Part shown: one piece after another, positions 7,804 to 16,309 of the stretch
How positions within the stretch are numbered: the first letter of the stretch is position 1
How the letters are laid out: every line of letters begins with the position of its first letter
Origin: Pedobacter sp. UBA1654
GTDB lineage: Bacteria; Bacteroidota; Bacteroidia; Sphingobacteriales; Sphingobacteriaceae
DNA: 18,913 nucleotides
Direction of reading: 5' to 3'
Assembly: GCA_002320935.1 (NCBI GenBank)
Contig: DCLG01000090.1
Span: forward strand, 13,532 to 32,444
Position numbers and translations under genes: made by a program
The notes under the pieces: generated by a model
What the model was told of the DNA's origin: nothing
What the model saw: the letters and a program-made list of their open reading frames with translations, nothing else
Databases searched by the model: none

Positions 7804-8840
7804 TGGAGATAACCTTTGTTTTAGAGAAATTTATACTTGTTACCATAATCTTCGGAATAAGCCTGGTGATTGCCATGTACTCCACCTATGCGGAGCGTAA
7901 AGTTGCAGCTTTTTTGCAGGACCGCCTCGGTCCAGACCGTGCGGGTCCTTTTGGTATTTTTCAGCCACTTGCGGATGGTTTGAAGATGTTCATGAAAGAA
8001 GAGATTGTGCCTTCAAATTCCAGTAAATGGCTGTTTATGGTAGGCCCTGGATTGGCTATGCTTACCGCATGTATAGGTACAGCCGTTATTCCATGGGGAT
8101 CGGCCATTCAAATCGGTGAAAGGGTTATTCCGCTACAAGTGACGGATATTAATGTCGGCGTGCTGTATATTTTCGGGGTGGTTTCTTTGGGAGTTTATGG
8201 CGTGATGATCGGCGGATGGGCATCTAACAATAAATATTCACTCTTAAGTGCAATACGTGCAGCCTCACAGAACATCAGCTACGAGATTGCTATGGGGCTT
8301 TCCATTATTGCTTTACTACTGGTTTCCGGAACAATGAGTATGAAGGAAATAGTTGAGCAACAGCATGGCTGGCATTGGAACGTAATCTATCAGCCGTTAG
8401 GCTTTATCCTGTTCCTAATTTGTGCTTTTGCTGAGACCAACCGGGCGCCATTTGATTTGCCGGAGTGTGAGACCGAGTTGATTGGGGGCTACCATACGGA
8501 ATACTCATCTATGAAACTTGGCTTCTATCTATTTGCAGAGTATATTAATATGTTTGTTTCATCGGCAGTAATTGCCTCTCTTTATTTCGGGGGATACAAC
8601 TATCCCGGAATGGATTGGGTGCTGCAACATACGGGAACGACTATCGGGCCACTTATCGGAACTCTTGTATTCTTTATAAAAATATTTGCATTTATATTCT
8701 TCTTTATGTGGGTACGCTGGACAATTCCGCGTTTCCGCTACGATCAGCTGATGCACCTTGGCTGGAAGGTATTAATACCATTGGCGATCGCAAACGTGAT
8801 CGTAACAGGGATTGTAATTGCAGTCGTTGAAAAATTTTAG
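7803..8840 (+). CDS. nuoH: NADH-quinone oxidoreductase subunit H
   Basis: NuoH (ND1 homologue) is the membrane subunit that forms the entry channel of the quinone cavity and contacts the peripheral arm. The 345-residue polytopic protein has about eight membrane segments. Conserved cytoplasmic-loop motifs are present: AERKVAAFLQDRLGPDRAGP near 30-49, GIFQPLADGLKMFMKE after it, and the acidic loop ETNRAPFDLPECETELIGG near 211-229, followed by YHTEYSSMKLGFYLFAEY. The start overlaps the nuoG stop by one base. A 34-base gap to nuoI follows, the second-longest inside the cluster if the short nuoJ start is ignored. Confidence 0.97.
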   Translation: MEITFVLEKFILVTIIFGISLVIAMYSTYAERKVAAFLQDRLGPDRAGPFGIFQPLADGLKMFMKEEIVPSNSSKWLFMVGPGLAMLTACIGTAVIPWGSAIQIGERVIPLQVTDINVGVLYIFGVVSLGVYGVMIGGWASNNKYSLLSAIRAASQNISYEIAMGLSIIALLLVSGTMSMKEIVEQQHGWHWNVIYQPLGFILFLICAFAETNRAPFDLPECETELIGGYHTEYSSMKLGFYLFAEYINMFVSSAVIASLYFGGYNYPGMDWVLQHTGTTIGPLIGTLVFFIKIFAFIFFFMWVRWTIPRFRYDQLMHLGWKVLIPLAIANVIVTGIVIAVVEKF

Positions 8841-8863
8841 TAACCCGCAGGGCGGAAATAAAT

Positions 8864-8870
8864 AGGGAGG
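8864..8870 (+). promoter_or_regulatory. Strong Shine-Dalgarno site before nuoI
   Basis: AGGGAGG lies 4 bases before the nuoI ATG at 8875. It is the only strong Shine-Dalgarno-like site I see before a start codon in the window; the other genes have AT-rich leaders or overlap the preceding stop. Members of this phylum generally make little use of such sites, so it stands out. A purine run by chance is possible. Confidence 0.6.
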
Positions 8871-8874
8871 TTAC

Positions 8875-9375
8875 ATGGAACCATTGACCAATAAAAAGAA
8901 AGTATTAGAACAAAAGCCATTGACTTTAGCCGAGCGCATGTATTTGCCGGCGATCACGAAAGGTTTGTCTATTACCATAAGTCACTTCTTTAAAAAAGAA
9001 GCAACAATTCGTTATCCGGAAGTAGAAAGAGAATTTTCTACGAACTGGCGCGGAATGCATTCGCTTAAACGCGATGAAGAAGGGCGTGAGCGCTGTACAG
9101 CTTGTGGATTATGTGCATTATCATGCCCTGCAGAAGCGATCACCATGATCGCAGCCGAACGCAAGCCGGAAGAAAAACACTTGTATCGGGAAGAGAAGTA
9201 CGCGGCAATGTATGAAATCAACATGCTTAGATGTATCTTCTGCGGTTTATGTGAAGAGGCTTGCCCAAAAGAAGCAATTTACCTGGACGGGCCGATAGTA
9301 CCATCCGATTACCTGAGAAAAGACTTTATCTATGGTAAGGATAAACTGGTGGAGGCGCCTTTAGAAATTAAGTAG
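8875..9375 (+). CDS. nuoI: NADH-quinone oxidoreductase subunit I (2x[4Fe-4S] ferredoxin-type)
   Basis: NuoI (23-kDa/TYKY homologue) carries clusters N6a and N6b, linking N5/N4 in NuoG to N2 in NuoB. The 166-residue protein has two complete ferredoxin motifs: Cys74, Cys77, Cys80, Cys84 (CTACGLCALSCP) and Cys120, Cys123, Cys126, Cys130 (CIFCGLCEEACP). The segment KGLSITISHFF near 29-39 is the amphipathic helix that lies on the membrane. The end, EAIYLDGP and later, is typical. The gene has a strong Shine-Dalgarno site, unlike its neighbours. The next certain start, nuoJ at 9444, lies 68 bases further on. Confidence 0.97.
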   Translation: MEPLTNKKKVLEQKPLTLAERMYLPAITKGLSITISHFFKKEATIRYPEVEREFSTNWRGMHSLKRDEEGRERCTACGLCALSCPAEAITMIAAERKPEEKHLYREEKYAAMYEINMLRCIFCGLCEEACPKEAIYLDGPIVPSDYLRKDFIYGKDKLVEAPLEIK

Positions 9376-9443
9376 ACAGATTGAGCGCAAGCTCTTTTAG
9401 AAAATATATAATTGGCCAGCTTGGCAACAAAATATCAAAATTA

Positions 9444-9941
9444 ATGGGTACATCCGTGTTCTATATCGTAGCAGCACTAAGCGTTTTCTTTTCTCTGATG
9501 GTGATTTTCTCAAAAAATCCCGTGCACAGCGTACTTTATCTGATCGTGACATTTTTCACTTTTACGGTACACTACATTCTGCTGAATGCGCAGTTCCTGG
9601 CTGTTGTGAATTTCATTGTTTACATGGGGGCAATCATGGTTTTGTTTCTTTTTGTGCTGATGTTGCTCAACCTGAACAAGGACAACGAGCCCCTGAAATC
9701 GCCTCTGGTAAAAGTGGTAGGTGTGATTGCAGGTTGCTGCCTGGTGGTAACACTAATCGGTTCGCTAAAAGCAACAGCAGTATCTAATCCGTTATTGCTC
9801 AAAAACCCCAATCTTGGCTTGGTTGAAAACTTGGGACGCGAGCTTTTCGGGCCTTTCATGCTACCTTTTGAACTATCATCTATTCTATTGCTGACCGCGA
9901 TGGTTGGCGCTGTATTATTAACTAAAAAAGAAAAAATATAG
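9444..9941 (+). CDS. nuoJ: NADH-quinone oxidoreductase subunit J
   Basis: NuoJ (ND6 homologue) is a membrane subunit near the quinone cavity; its third helix takes part in coupling. The start at ATG 9444 gives 165 residues beginning MGTSVFYIVAAL, which fits the usual immediate first helix; five hydrophobic segments follow, with the conserved SKNPVHSVLYLIVTFF and FLAVVNFIVYMGAIMVLFLFV blocks. The frame is open upstream to a TTG at 9381, which would add 21 polar, basic residues (SASSFRKYIIGQLGNKISKL), atypical for the family; I consider this less likely but possible. The 68 bases from 9376 to 9443 hold only a 4-bp GAGC-GCAA-GCTC mini-hairpin. The stop shares one base with the nuoK start. Confidence 0.92.
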   Translation: MGTSVFYIVAALSVFFSLMVIFSKNPVHSVLYLIVTFFTFTVHYILLNAQFLAVVNFIVYMGAIMVLFLFVLMLLNLNKDNEPLKSPLVKVVGVIAGCCLVVTLIGSLKATAVSNPLLLKNPNLGLVENLGRELFGPFMLPFELSSILLLTAMVGAVLLTKKEKI

Positions 9942-10270
9942 TGGGAGAACTTACTCAAACCTTGCAGGGCGTTCCACTTAACCACTACCTCTGGTTAAGC
10001 GCAATCATCTTTTCGATCGGCGTTTTAGGCGTACTGATCCGCAGAAATGCCATCGTGATTTTTATGTCCGTAGAGTTAATGCTGAATGCTGTAAATCTAC
10101 TGCTTACTGCATTCTCTGTGCATAATAACGATGCTTCCGGACAGGTGTTCGTGTTCTTCATTATGGCACTTGCAGCAGCAGAGGTTGCAATTGGTTTAAG
10201 TATCATTGTAATGGTCTACCGGAATACTTCTTCAACTGATATAAATGTCCTGAATCGCCTTAAGTGGTAA
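9941..10270 (+). CDS. nuoK: NADH-quinone oxidoreductase subunit K
   Basis: NuoK (ND4L homologue) is a three-helix membrane subunit carrying two buried glutamates used in proton transfer. The 109-residue product shows VIFMSVELMLNAVNLLL (Glu in the second helix) and ALAAAEVAIGLSIIV (Glu in the third helix), both diagnostic. The start is GTG at 9941, overlapping the nuoJ stop (TAGTG). No in-frame ATG precedes the first helix, so GTG is well supported and translation is likely coupled to nuoJ. It is 17 bases from nuoL. Confidence 0.96.
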   Translation: MGELTQTLQGVPLNHYLWLSAIIFSIGVLGVLIRRNAIVIFMSVELMLNAVNLLLTAFSVHNNDASGQVFVFFIMALAAAEVAIGLSIIVMVYRNTSSTDINVLNRLKW

Positions 10271-10287
10271 AATAGAATAGAATAAAG

Positions 10288-12186
10288 ATGATCATAAATT
10301 TAGTTTGGCTGGTTCCACTGATTCCTTTTCTAGGTTTCATCATTAATGGCTTAGGTAGAAATGTACTTCCAAAAAGCGTAATCGCGTTCATTGGCAGCAC
10401 AACCGTTTTTGCTTCTTTCGTGCTAAGTCTTGGCATATTCATGGCAATTGGTGCTGATGCACAGAAATCACATGAGGTGTTTCTTTTCGATTGGATCAGC
10501 GCAGGGCAGCTGAACATTCCACTTTCTTTTCTGGTAGACCCCCTGAGCAGCATTATGCTGCTGATCATAACTGGAGTGGGTTTCCTGATCCACGTTTATT
10601 CTGCAGGTTATATGCATGATGATGAGGGCTTCGGTAAGTTTTTCAGCTATCTGAACCTGTTTATATTTTTTATGTTGCTGCTGGTCCTCGGATCAAACTA
10701 CATTGTAATGTTTATCGGCTGGGAGGGCGTTGGACTGTGCTCATACCTGCTCATTGGCTTTTGGTATACCAATAGCAGCTATGCTTCGGCCGCAAAGAAA
10801 GCATTTGTAATGAACCGTATCGGCGACCTGGGTTTTCTGATCGCAGTGTTCCTGATATTCAATACTTTTGGAAGCCTTGAGTTTAAGGAGGTTTTTCCGA
10901 AAGCTGCAGATCTGGTTTCCGGGGAAAGCACCATTATATTAATTACCCTTTGTCTTTTCATCGGTGCCTGTGGTAAATCAGCACAACTGCCGCTTTTTAC
11001 CTGGCTACCAGATGCCATGGCCGGACCTACTCCTGTGTCCGCGCTTATTCATGCTGCAACAATGGTTACTGCTGGTGTTTATATGATAGCACGTTCGAAT
11101 GTTTTATTTGAACTTGCTCCGGTTATACAACATCTGATAGCAATTGTCGGCTTAGCGACAGCACTATTAGGCGCGCTGATCGCATTGACACAGACGGACA
11201 TTAAAAAAGTACTGGCGTATTCAACAGTATCACAGTTGGGGTACATGTTTTTGGGTTTGGGTGTAGGTGCCTATGATGGAGCGTTCTTCCATGTTATTAC
11301 CCACGCATTCTTTAAAGCATTGTTATTCTTAGGTGCCGGATCTGTTATTCATGCGATGCATCATGCCCAGGATATGAGACTCATGGGCGGGTTACGCAAG
11401 AAACTTCCAGTAACTTTCATCACCATGCTTATTGGTACGATCGCAATTGCGGGGCTTCCACCTTTTTCGGGTTTCTTTTCGAAAGATGAAATTCTTGCAC
11501 ATGTCTATGAACAAAATAAGGTCATGTGGGCAATTGGTGTGTTTACGGCATTTCTGACAGCATTCTACATGTTCAGGATGTTGTTTCTTACCTTCTTTGG
11601 AGATTACAGAGGTGCTGCGCACCATGATGCAGATCACATCCATGAATCCCCGAAATCAATGACGATCCCATTAATCGTACTTGCCGTACTATCTGCTGTC
11701 GGAGGAATAATTGGGATACCACATAGTCTGGGTGGCGATCATTGGCTTTCAGCATGGTTGTCGCCGGTAATTATGCACCATGCTGCAGCGCCTGATCATG
11801 CCACTGAATATATGTTAATGGGCATAACCATTGTAGGTGTAATCATCTCCATTGTGATTGCTTATACCAGATACGTCAGCAAAAATCATGTGCCTTTGCC
11901 TGAAACACAAGCGCGAAGCGGATTTGCAGGCTTGTCTTACAACAAGTTTTATATCGACGAAATTTATGACGCCATCATAAGAAAGCCATTGGATGCTTTA
12001 TCCGGATTTTTCTACAAGATCATGGACACCCGCATCATTGATGGAATTGTTAGTGGCCTGGGTTGGGGAACCAACGAAGCGAGTAAAGGCTTAAGGTTGA
12101 TCCAAACCGGAAACGTTGGTTTCTATATTTTTATGATGGTTGTGGGCATCATCTCTATGTTATTGTATACTTATTTATCCATCTAA
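10288..12186 (+). CDS. nuoL: NADH-quinone oxidoreductase subunit L (antiporter-like)
   Basis: NuoL (ND5 homologue) is the distal proton-pumping subunit of the membrane arm. The 632-residue polytopic protein resembles Mrp-type antiporters. Key charged residues are present: Glu146 in GWEGVGLCSYLL, Lys230 in GACGKSAQLPL, His255 in ALIHAATMV and Lys399 in FFSKDEI. The C-terminal part, after about residue 530, includes the segment leading into the long lateral helix (KFYIDEIYDAII, then ...DTRIIDGIVSGLGWG), and ends in a final membrane helix. A short His-rich loop (His445, His446, His450, His452) lies between helices; such loops vary in this family and no function is assigned. Confidence 0.97.
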   Translation: MIINLVWLVPLIPFLGFIINGLGRNVLPKSVIAFIGSTTVFASFVLSLGIFMAIGADAQKSHEVFLFDWISAGQLNIPLSFLVDPLSSIMLLIITGVGFLIHVYSAGYMHDDEGFGKFFSYLNLFIFFMLLLVLGSNYIVMFIGWEGVGLCSYLLIGFWYTNSSYASAAKKAFVMNRIGDLGFLIAVFLIFNTFGSLEFKEVFPKAADLVSGESTIILITLCLFIGACGKSAQLPLFTWLPDAMAGPTPVSALIHAATMVTAGVYMIARSNVLFELAPVIQHLIAIVGLATALLGALIALTQTDIKKVLAYSTVSQLGYMFLGLGVGAYDGAFFHVITHAFFKALLFLGAGSVIHAMHHAQDMRLMGGLRKKLPVTFITMLIGTIAIAGLPPFSGFFSKDEILAHVYEQNKVMWAIGVFTAFLTAFYMFRMLFLTFFGDYRGAAHHDADHIHESPKSMTIPLIVLAVLSAVGGIIGIPHSLGGDHWLSAWLSPVIMHHAAAPDHATEYMLMGITIVGVIISIVIAYTRYVSKNHVPLPETQARSGFAGLSYNKFYIDEIYDAIIRKPLDALSGFFYKIMDTRIIDGIVSGLGWGTNEASKGLRLIQTGNVGFYIFMMVVGIISMLLYTYLSI

Positions 12187-12207
12187 AAGATCGTTCAGAA
12201 AAACATA

Positions 12208-13674
12208 ATGGGACAACTTTTACTATTACTTCTTTTCTTTCCGCTGGTAAGCGCAATTGTCACGGCATTTGCCGGTAGCGCTGCCAAGACCGTCGCCTTA
12301 ATTTCTTCACTGGTTTCATTAGGCATTGCCTCTGTTCTTGTAGTCAATTTTGTACCAGATGCAAGCCTGCAATTCGGACTGAACTATCCTTGGATCCAAT
12401 CCCTTGGCATCAGCTTTAAAGTAGGCGTGGATGGACTGAGTATCATCCCTGTGTTGCTGACCAACATTTTAGTTCCAATTATTATACTGACGACTTTCAA
12501 ATCCGCACATAAGAATGAACCTGCGTTCTTAGCCTTGATTTTGTTTATGCAATCCGGTTTGTTGCTGGTATTTACCGCGATGGATGCATTTCTATTTTAC
12601 ATTGGCTGGGAGGCTGCATTGATTCCGATTTATTTTATCTGTGCAATTTGGGGCGGAAATGATCGAATACGGATTAACATGAAGTTTTTCGTTTATACGG
12701 TTGGTGGATCGCTGTTCATGTTATTGGGTATCATTTATTTATACCTGCAAAATCCGGCGCAAAACTTTGATCTGCAGGCCTTCTACAATCTTGAACTTGA
12801 CTGGACACAACAAGGCTGGATTTTCTGGGCTTTCTTTCTTGCCTTTGCGATCAAAATGCCAATATTTCCTTTTCATACCTGGCAACCGGATACCTATACA
12901 GTGGCACCTGCAGCAGGCACAATGTTGCTTTCAGGGATTATGCTCAAAATGGGAATTTACGGCGTAATCAGGTGGATTCTTCCAGTTGTGCCAGCAGGTT
13001 TAACTGAATGGGGCATGACGGCCTTTATCTTATCCATAATCGGTATTGTCTATGCATCCATCATCGCCTTTAAACAGCAGGATGCCAAGCGCCTGATCGC
13101 ATATTCTTCCATTGCACACGTTGGTCTGATCTCCGCAGGAATTTTTGCGCTAAATGCGCAGGGCCTGCAGGGCGCGATGATTCAGATGTTGAGCCACGGT
13201 ATCAACGTTGTTGGCTTGTTCTTCATCATGGACATCATCGCTAACCGGATGCATACAAACACCATCGCAGATCTTGGCGGTATTGCGAAGGTAGCACCTA
13301 AACTTGCTGTTGTATTTCTGATCGTAGTACTCGGGACAGTAGCGCTACCAGGCACCAATGGATTTATTGGAGAGTTCCTGTTATTAATGGGTGTCTATCA
13401 AGTAAACATCTGGGCCGCAGTTATCGCAGGTTTGACCATCATCTTTGGTGCAGTATATATGTTTAGGGCTTACCAGGGCATTATGCTGGGAAAAACCAAT
13501 GAAAGAACCATTACATTCCGGGACATCGAAGGATCGGAGCAGGTTGTTTTATATATCATATGTGCATTGGTTATTGTCATTGGTGTTTATCCAAAGCCAA
13601 TCCTTCATTTATCAGAGGCGGCAGTGCAGCAATTATTGGAGCAGGTGAATCACAAATTAATCTCGGTAAAATAG
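12208..13674 (+). CDS. nuoM: NADH-quinone oxidoreductase subunit M (antiporter-like)
   Basis: NuoM (ND4 homologue) is the middle antiporter-like, proton-pumping membrane subunit. The 488-residue protein has about 13-14 membrane segments. The functional charges are visible: Glu135 in YIGWEAALIPIYF and Lys216 in AFAIKMPIFPFHTW, followed by LPDTYT-like QPDTYTVAPAAGTMLLSGIMLKMG. A second Lys lies in KQQDAKRLIAYSSIAHVG, and PGTNGFIGEFLLL is the family block near the C-terminus. It lies 21 bases after nuoL and 3 bases before nuoN, so the L-M-N block is likely one message. Confidence 0.97.
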   Translation: MGQLLLLLLFFPLVSAIVTAFAGSAAKTVALISSLVSLGIASVLVVNFVPDASLQFGLNYPWIQSLGISFKVGVDGLSIIPVLLTNILVPIIILTTFKSAHKNEPAFLALILFMQSGLLLVFTAMDAFLFYIGWEAALIPIYFICAIWGGNDRIRINMKFFVYTVGGSLFMLLGIIYLYLQNPAQNFDLQAFYNLELDWTQQGWIFWAFFLAFAIKMPIFPFHTWQPDTYTVAPAAGTMLLSGIMLKMGIYGVIRWILPVVPAGLTEWGMTAFILSIIGIVYASIIAFKQQDAKRLIAYSSIAHVGLISAGIFALNAQGLQGAMIQMLSHGINVVGLFFIMDIIANRMHTNTIADLGGIAKVAPKLAVVFLIVVLGTVALPGTNGFIGEFLLLMGVYQVNIWAAVIAGLTIIFGAVYMFRAYQGIMLGKTNERTITFRDIEGSEQVVLYIICALVIVIGVYPKPILHLSEAAVQQLLEQVNHKLISVK

Positions 13675-13677
13675 AGC

Positions 13678-15051
13678 ATGAATATCATTATAACAGTTAC
13701 AGTAACAGCGCTTGTGGTACTTTATGCAGGCTTGTTTAAGGCGAAAAAGGCATTATTACCACTTACTTTACTAGGTTTATTCACCGCACTGGGTTTCGTG
13801 GTTGCTGCATGGGATACCAATCAAGTGTATTATAACATGATGCACATGGATAACTTCGGACTTGCCTTTTCAGGATTGTGTATCTCCGGATCTATATTAG
13901 TGTTTCTACTTACACAGAATTACTTTGCAGAGCACAGTGAAAATATTGCAGAGTATTTCACGCTTATGTTATTTTCACTTGCAGGCATGATCATCATGGT
14001 TTCCTATAAGAACATGTCCATGTTGTTCATTGGTATAGAAATCATGTCTGTAGCGCTCTACATACTTGCAGGTATACGTAAAACAAACTTTGCTTCTAAT
14101 GAAGCCTCCTTGAAGTATTTCCTCATGGGTGCTTTTTCTACAGGTTTCTTATTGTTCGGTATAACACTGATCTATGGTGCCACGGGCTCCTTTGATCTTG
14201 ACGTGATCAATGAATATCTTATAAGTAATTATAAATCTGTTTCGCCGCTATTTTATCCTGGCTTGATCCTTATGTTGATTGGTCTAAGCTTTAAAGTAGG
14301 AGCGGTGCCTTTCCACTTTTGGGTACCTGATGTCTATGAAGGTTCGCCAAGTTTGATAATGGCCTTTATGTCTACCGTAGTAAAGACGGCTGGTTTTGCT
14401 GCCTTTCTAAGGGTGTTTTCAGGTACCTTTGCACCCCTGCACGATTTCTGGCTACCGCCTTTAATGGCAATTGTATGCCTAACGCTTTTCATTGGGAACG
14501 TTACGGCGCTTTTTCAGAAAAGCTTCAAACGTATGCTTGCATACTCCAGTATTTCCCACGCCGGATACCTGTTATTCTCGTTGGTAAGTTTAAGCTCCAG
14601 AAGTTCAAACGACGTGCTGTTTTATGCGGCTGCATATACTTTTGCTAATATTATTGCCTTTGCAGCAATGATCCTGGTAAAGCAGAAAACAGGTTCGGAT
14701 ACGTTTGAAAGTTTCAACGGATTAGGACGGAAGAATCCGTTTTTGGCATTTACAGTCACCATTGCCATGTTGTCCTTGGCAGGAATACCGCTTACAGCTG
14801 GATTCATTGGAAAATATGTCATGTTCTTAAATGTGATGGACAGATATCAGATCTATCTTGTAGCATTTGCTATTCTGAACGCACTGGTTGGATTCTATTA
14901 CTACTTCCGGGTAATAGCAGCAATGTATTTCAAAGAAGGAGCTGAACTACAGTTAAGTATACCGGTGCAATATAAGGTGGTGCTTGTCTTTTCTTTGATT
15001 ATAACCATTTTCCTCGGGGTGTATCCGTCTTTAATTTTAAACCTGATATAA
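13678..15051 (+). CDS. nuoN: NADH-quinone oxidoreductase subunit N (antiporter-like)
   Basis: NuoN (ND2 homologue) is the proximal antiporter-like membrane subunit. The 457-residue protein carries Glu121 in LFIGIEIMSVALYIL, Lys206 in GLSFKVGAVPFHFWVPDVYEG and the block FKRMLAYSSISHAGY, all characteristic. C-terminal GIPLTAGFIGKYVMFLNV is also conserved. It is the last gene of the standard nuo order. No terminator-like hairpin follows within the 45 bases before the DedA gene, so transcription may read through. Confidence 0.97.
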   Translation: MNIIITVTVTALVVLYAGLFKAKKALLPLTLLGLFTALGFVVAAWDTNQVYYNMMHMDNFGLAFSGLCISGSILVFLLTQNYFAEHSENIAEYFTLMLFSLAGMIIMVSYKNMSMLFIGIEIMSVALYILAGIRKTNFASNEASLKYFLMGAFSTGFLLFGITLIYGATGSFDLDVINEYLISNYKSVSPLFYPGLILMLIGLSFKVGAVPFHFWVPDVYEGSPSLIMAFMSTVVKTAGFAAFLRVFSGTFAPLHDFWLPPLMAIVCLTLFIGNVTALFQKSFKRMLAYSSISHAGYLLFSLVSLSSRSSNDVLFYAAAYTFANIIAFAAMILVKQKTGSDTFESFNGLGRKNPFLAFTVTIAMLSLAGIPLTAGFIGKYVMFLNVMDRYQIYLVAFAILNALVGFYYYFRVIAAMYFKEGAELQLSIPVQYKVVLVFSLIITIFLGVYPSLILNLI

Positions 15052-15054
15052 CCG

Positions 15055-15095
15055 GTTCTACAGATTATTATTTGTAGTTTTACGAAGAATAGAAC
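15055..15095 (+). promoter_or_regulatory. Possible promoter and inverted repeat before the DedA-family gene
   Basis: TAGTTTTA at 15075-15082 is one base off the Bacteroidota -7 element TAnnTTTG and stands 14 bases before the ATG, a usual placement; no good -33 element is found. An inverted repeat flanks it: GTTCTA (15055-15060) and TAGAAC (15090-15095), and a competing 5-bp pair CTACA (15058-15062) / TGTAG (15073-15077) lies inside. The site is suggestive only. Confidence 0.3.
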
Positions 15096-15096
15096 T

Positions 15097-15738
15097 ATGC
15101 AAGATTTTTGGAACTATCTACAGCACCTCATCGACCCTGAAAAATTACTAAGAGAAGGTGGTTTTTATGTAGTAGTATTCGTGATCTTCGCCGAAACCGG
15201 CCTTTTCTTTGGGTTCTTCCTTCCAGGTGATTATCTCTTGTTCCTTGCCGGTATGTTTGTCGCAACAGGTAAGCTTGATGTGAACATCTATGTACTTATC
15301 GCTGGATTAATGGCCGCCGCAATTTTAGGTAATTTTACGGGTTATTGGTTCGGTCGTAAGACTGGTCCGGTGCTGTACCAGCGTAAAGATTCCTTCTTTT
15401 TCAAAAAGAAATTCCTTAAAGCCGCCGAGGCTTACTACAACAAACAAGGTGCATTTGCGTTGATAATGGGCCGTTTTGTTCCCATTGTGAGAACCTTTGC
15501 ACCGATTATAGCTGGGGTAGTTAAACTTGATTTTCGAAAATTCGCTTTATATAATGTCTTAGGCGCTATAATTTGGATTGCTTCCTTAACTTTGCTCGGC
15601 TATTTTTTAGGCAAGAAATTTGAGAGGGAAATAAATCAATATTTACTATATATAATCTTAGGCTTCATCGTGATCACGACCATACCTGTACTCATTGCAT
15701 TTTTGAGAAAAAGGTCTGCGTCAAACAATGAAGATTAA
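15097..15738 (+). CDS. DedA/SNARE-associated (VTT domain) family membrane protein
   Basis: The 213-residue polytopic inner-membrane protein has the DedA-family signatures: an acidic residue in FAETGLFFGF (Glu33), FLPGDYLLF near 41-49, GNFTGYWFGRKTG near 78-90 and GRFVPIVRTFAPIIAG near 125-140 with the conserved arginines. Known DedA-family members act in membrane homeostasis, and some are flippases for phosphatidylethanolamine or undecaprenyl phosphate; the exact substrate here cannot be told from sequence. Four to five membrane segments are seen, and the C-terminus is short, basic then acidic. It follows nuoN by 45 bases and precedes the pyrophosphatase gene by 19. Confidence 0.9.
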   Translation: MQDFWNYLQHLIDPEKLLREGGFYVVVFVIFAETGLFFGFFLPGDYLLFLAGMFVATGKLDVNIYVLIAGLMAAAILGNFTGYWFGRKTGPVLYQRKDSFFFKKKFLKAAEAYYNKQGAFALIMGRFVPIVRTFAPIIAGVVKLDFRKFALYNVLGAIIWIASLTLLGYFLGKKFEREINQYLLYIILGFIVITTIPVLIAFLRKRSASNNED

Positions 15739-15757
15739 AAACTTTCTAAATTAAAAA

Positions 15758-16309
15758 ATGAATAAAGACGATCACCATCCGTGGCATCAAGTATCACCAG
15801 GCGAGAAGCTGCCTGAATGTGTTAACGCAATTATTGAAATCCCCAAAGGATCAAAAGCGAAGTACGAAATAGACAAAGAGTCTAATCTCATTAAGCTTGA
15901 CCGGGTATTATTTTCTTCGGTAATGTACCCCGCAAATTATGGTTTTATCCCACAAACATTTTGTGACGATAATGACCCTCTTGACATCCTGGTACTATGT
16001 TCCGTGGATGTTTACCCTTTATCTATCGTTGAAGCCAAAGTAATCGGTGTAATGCACATGGTTGACAATGGCGAACAGGATGATAAAATTATTGCTGTCG
16101 CTAAAAATGATATGTCTGTAAATTACATCAATGACATTGATGAATTGCCGCCACATACCATGAAAGAGATTGTAAGATTCTTCCAGGATTATAAAGCTTT
16201 GGAAGGAAAAGATGTTGCCATTGAACAATTACTTGGCAGAGAATACGCATTTAAAGTTATTAAAGAAAGTCTGGAACTGTACGATACTACCTATAGAAAC
16301 AATTCTTAA
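15758..16309 (+). CDS. ppa: Inorganic pyrophosphatase (family I)
   Basis: This is a soluble family I pyrophosphatase, which hydrolyses pyrophosphate to two phosphates in a Mg-dependent reaction and pulls biosynthetic reactions forward. The 183 residues are the usual bacterial length. The family signature D-x-D-P-x-D is at 71-77 (DNDPLDI, Asp71, Asp73, Asp76), preceded by the substrate-binding segments [14 protein letters not shown] (27-40) and [11 protein letters not shown] (57-67). Asp and Lys of VAKND are present near 123-127. The start ATG at 15758 follows an A-rich leader with no Shine-Dalgarno. Its stop codon directly abuts the next start with no gap. Confidence 0.97.
   Translation: MNKDDHHPWHQVSPGEKLPECVNAIIEIPKGSKAKYEIDKESNLIKLDRVLFSSVMYPANYGFIPQTFCDDNDPLDILVLCSVDVYPLSIVEAKVIGVMHMVDNGEQDDKIIAVAKNDMSVNYINDIDELPPHTMKEIVRFFQDYKALEGKDVAIEQLLGREYAFKVIKESLELYDTTYRNNS

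Noticed and set aside
9620..9985. A 121-codon minus-strand frame opposite nuoJ and nuoK
   Set aside because: It is a shadow of two well-supported genes, with no recognisable domain.
11614..11652. The His-rich loop in NuoL as a metal-binding site
   Set aside because: It is short, with few histidines, in a loop that varies freely in this subunit; nothing supports a specific role.
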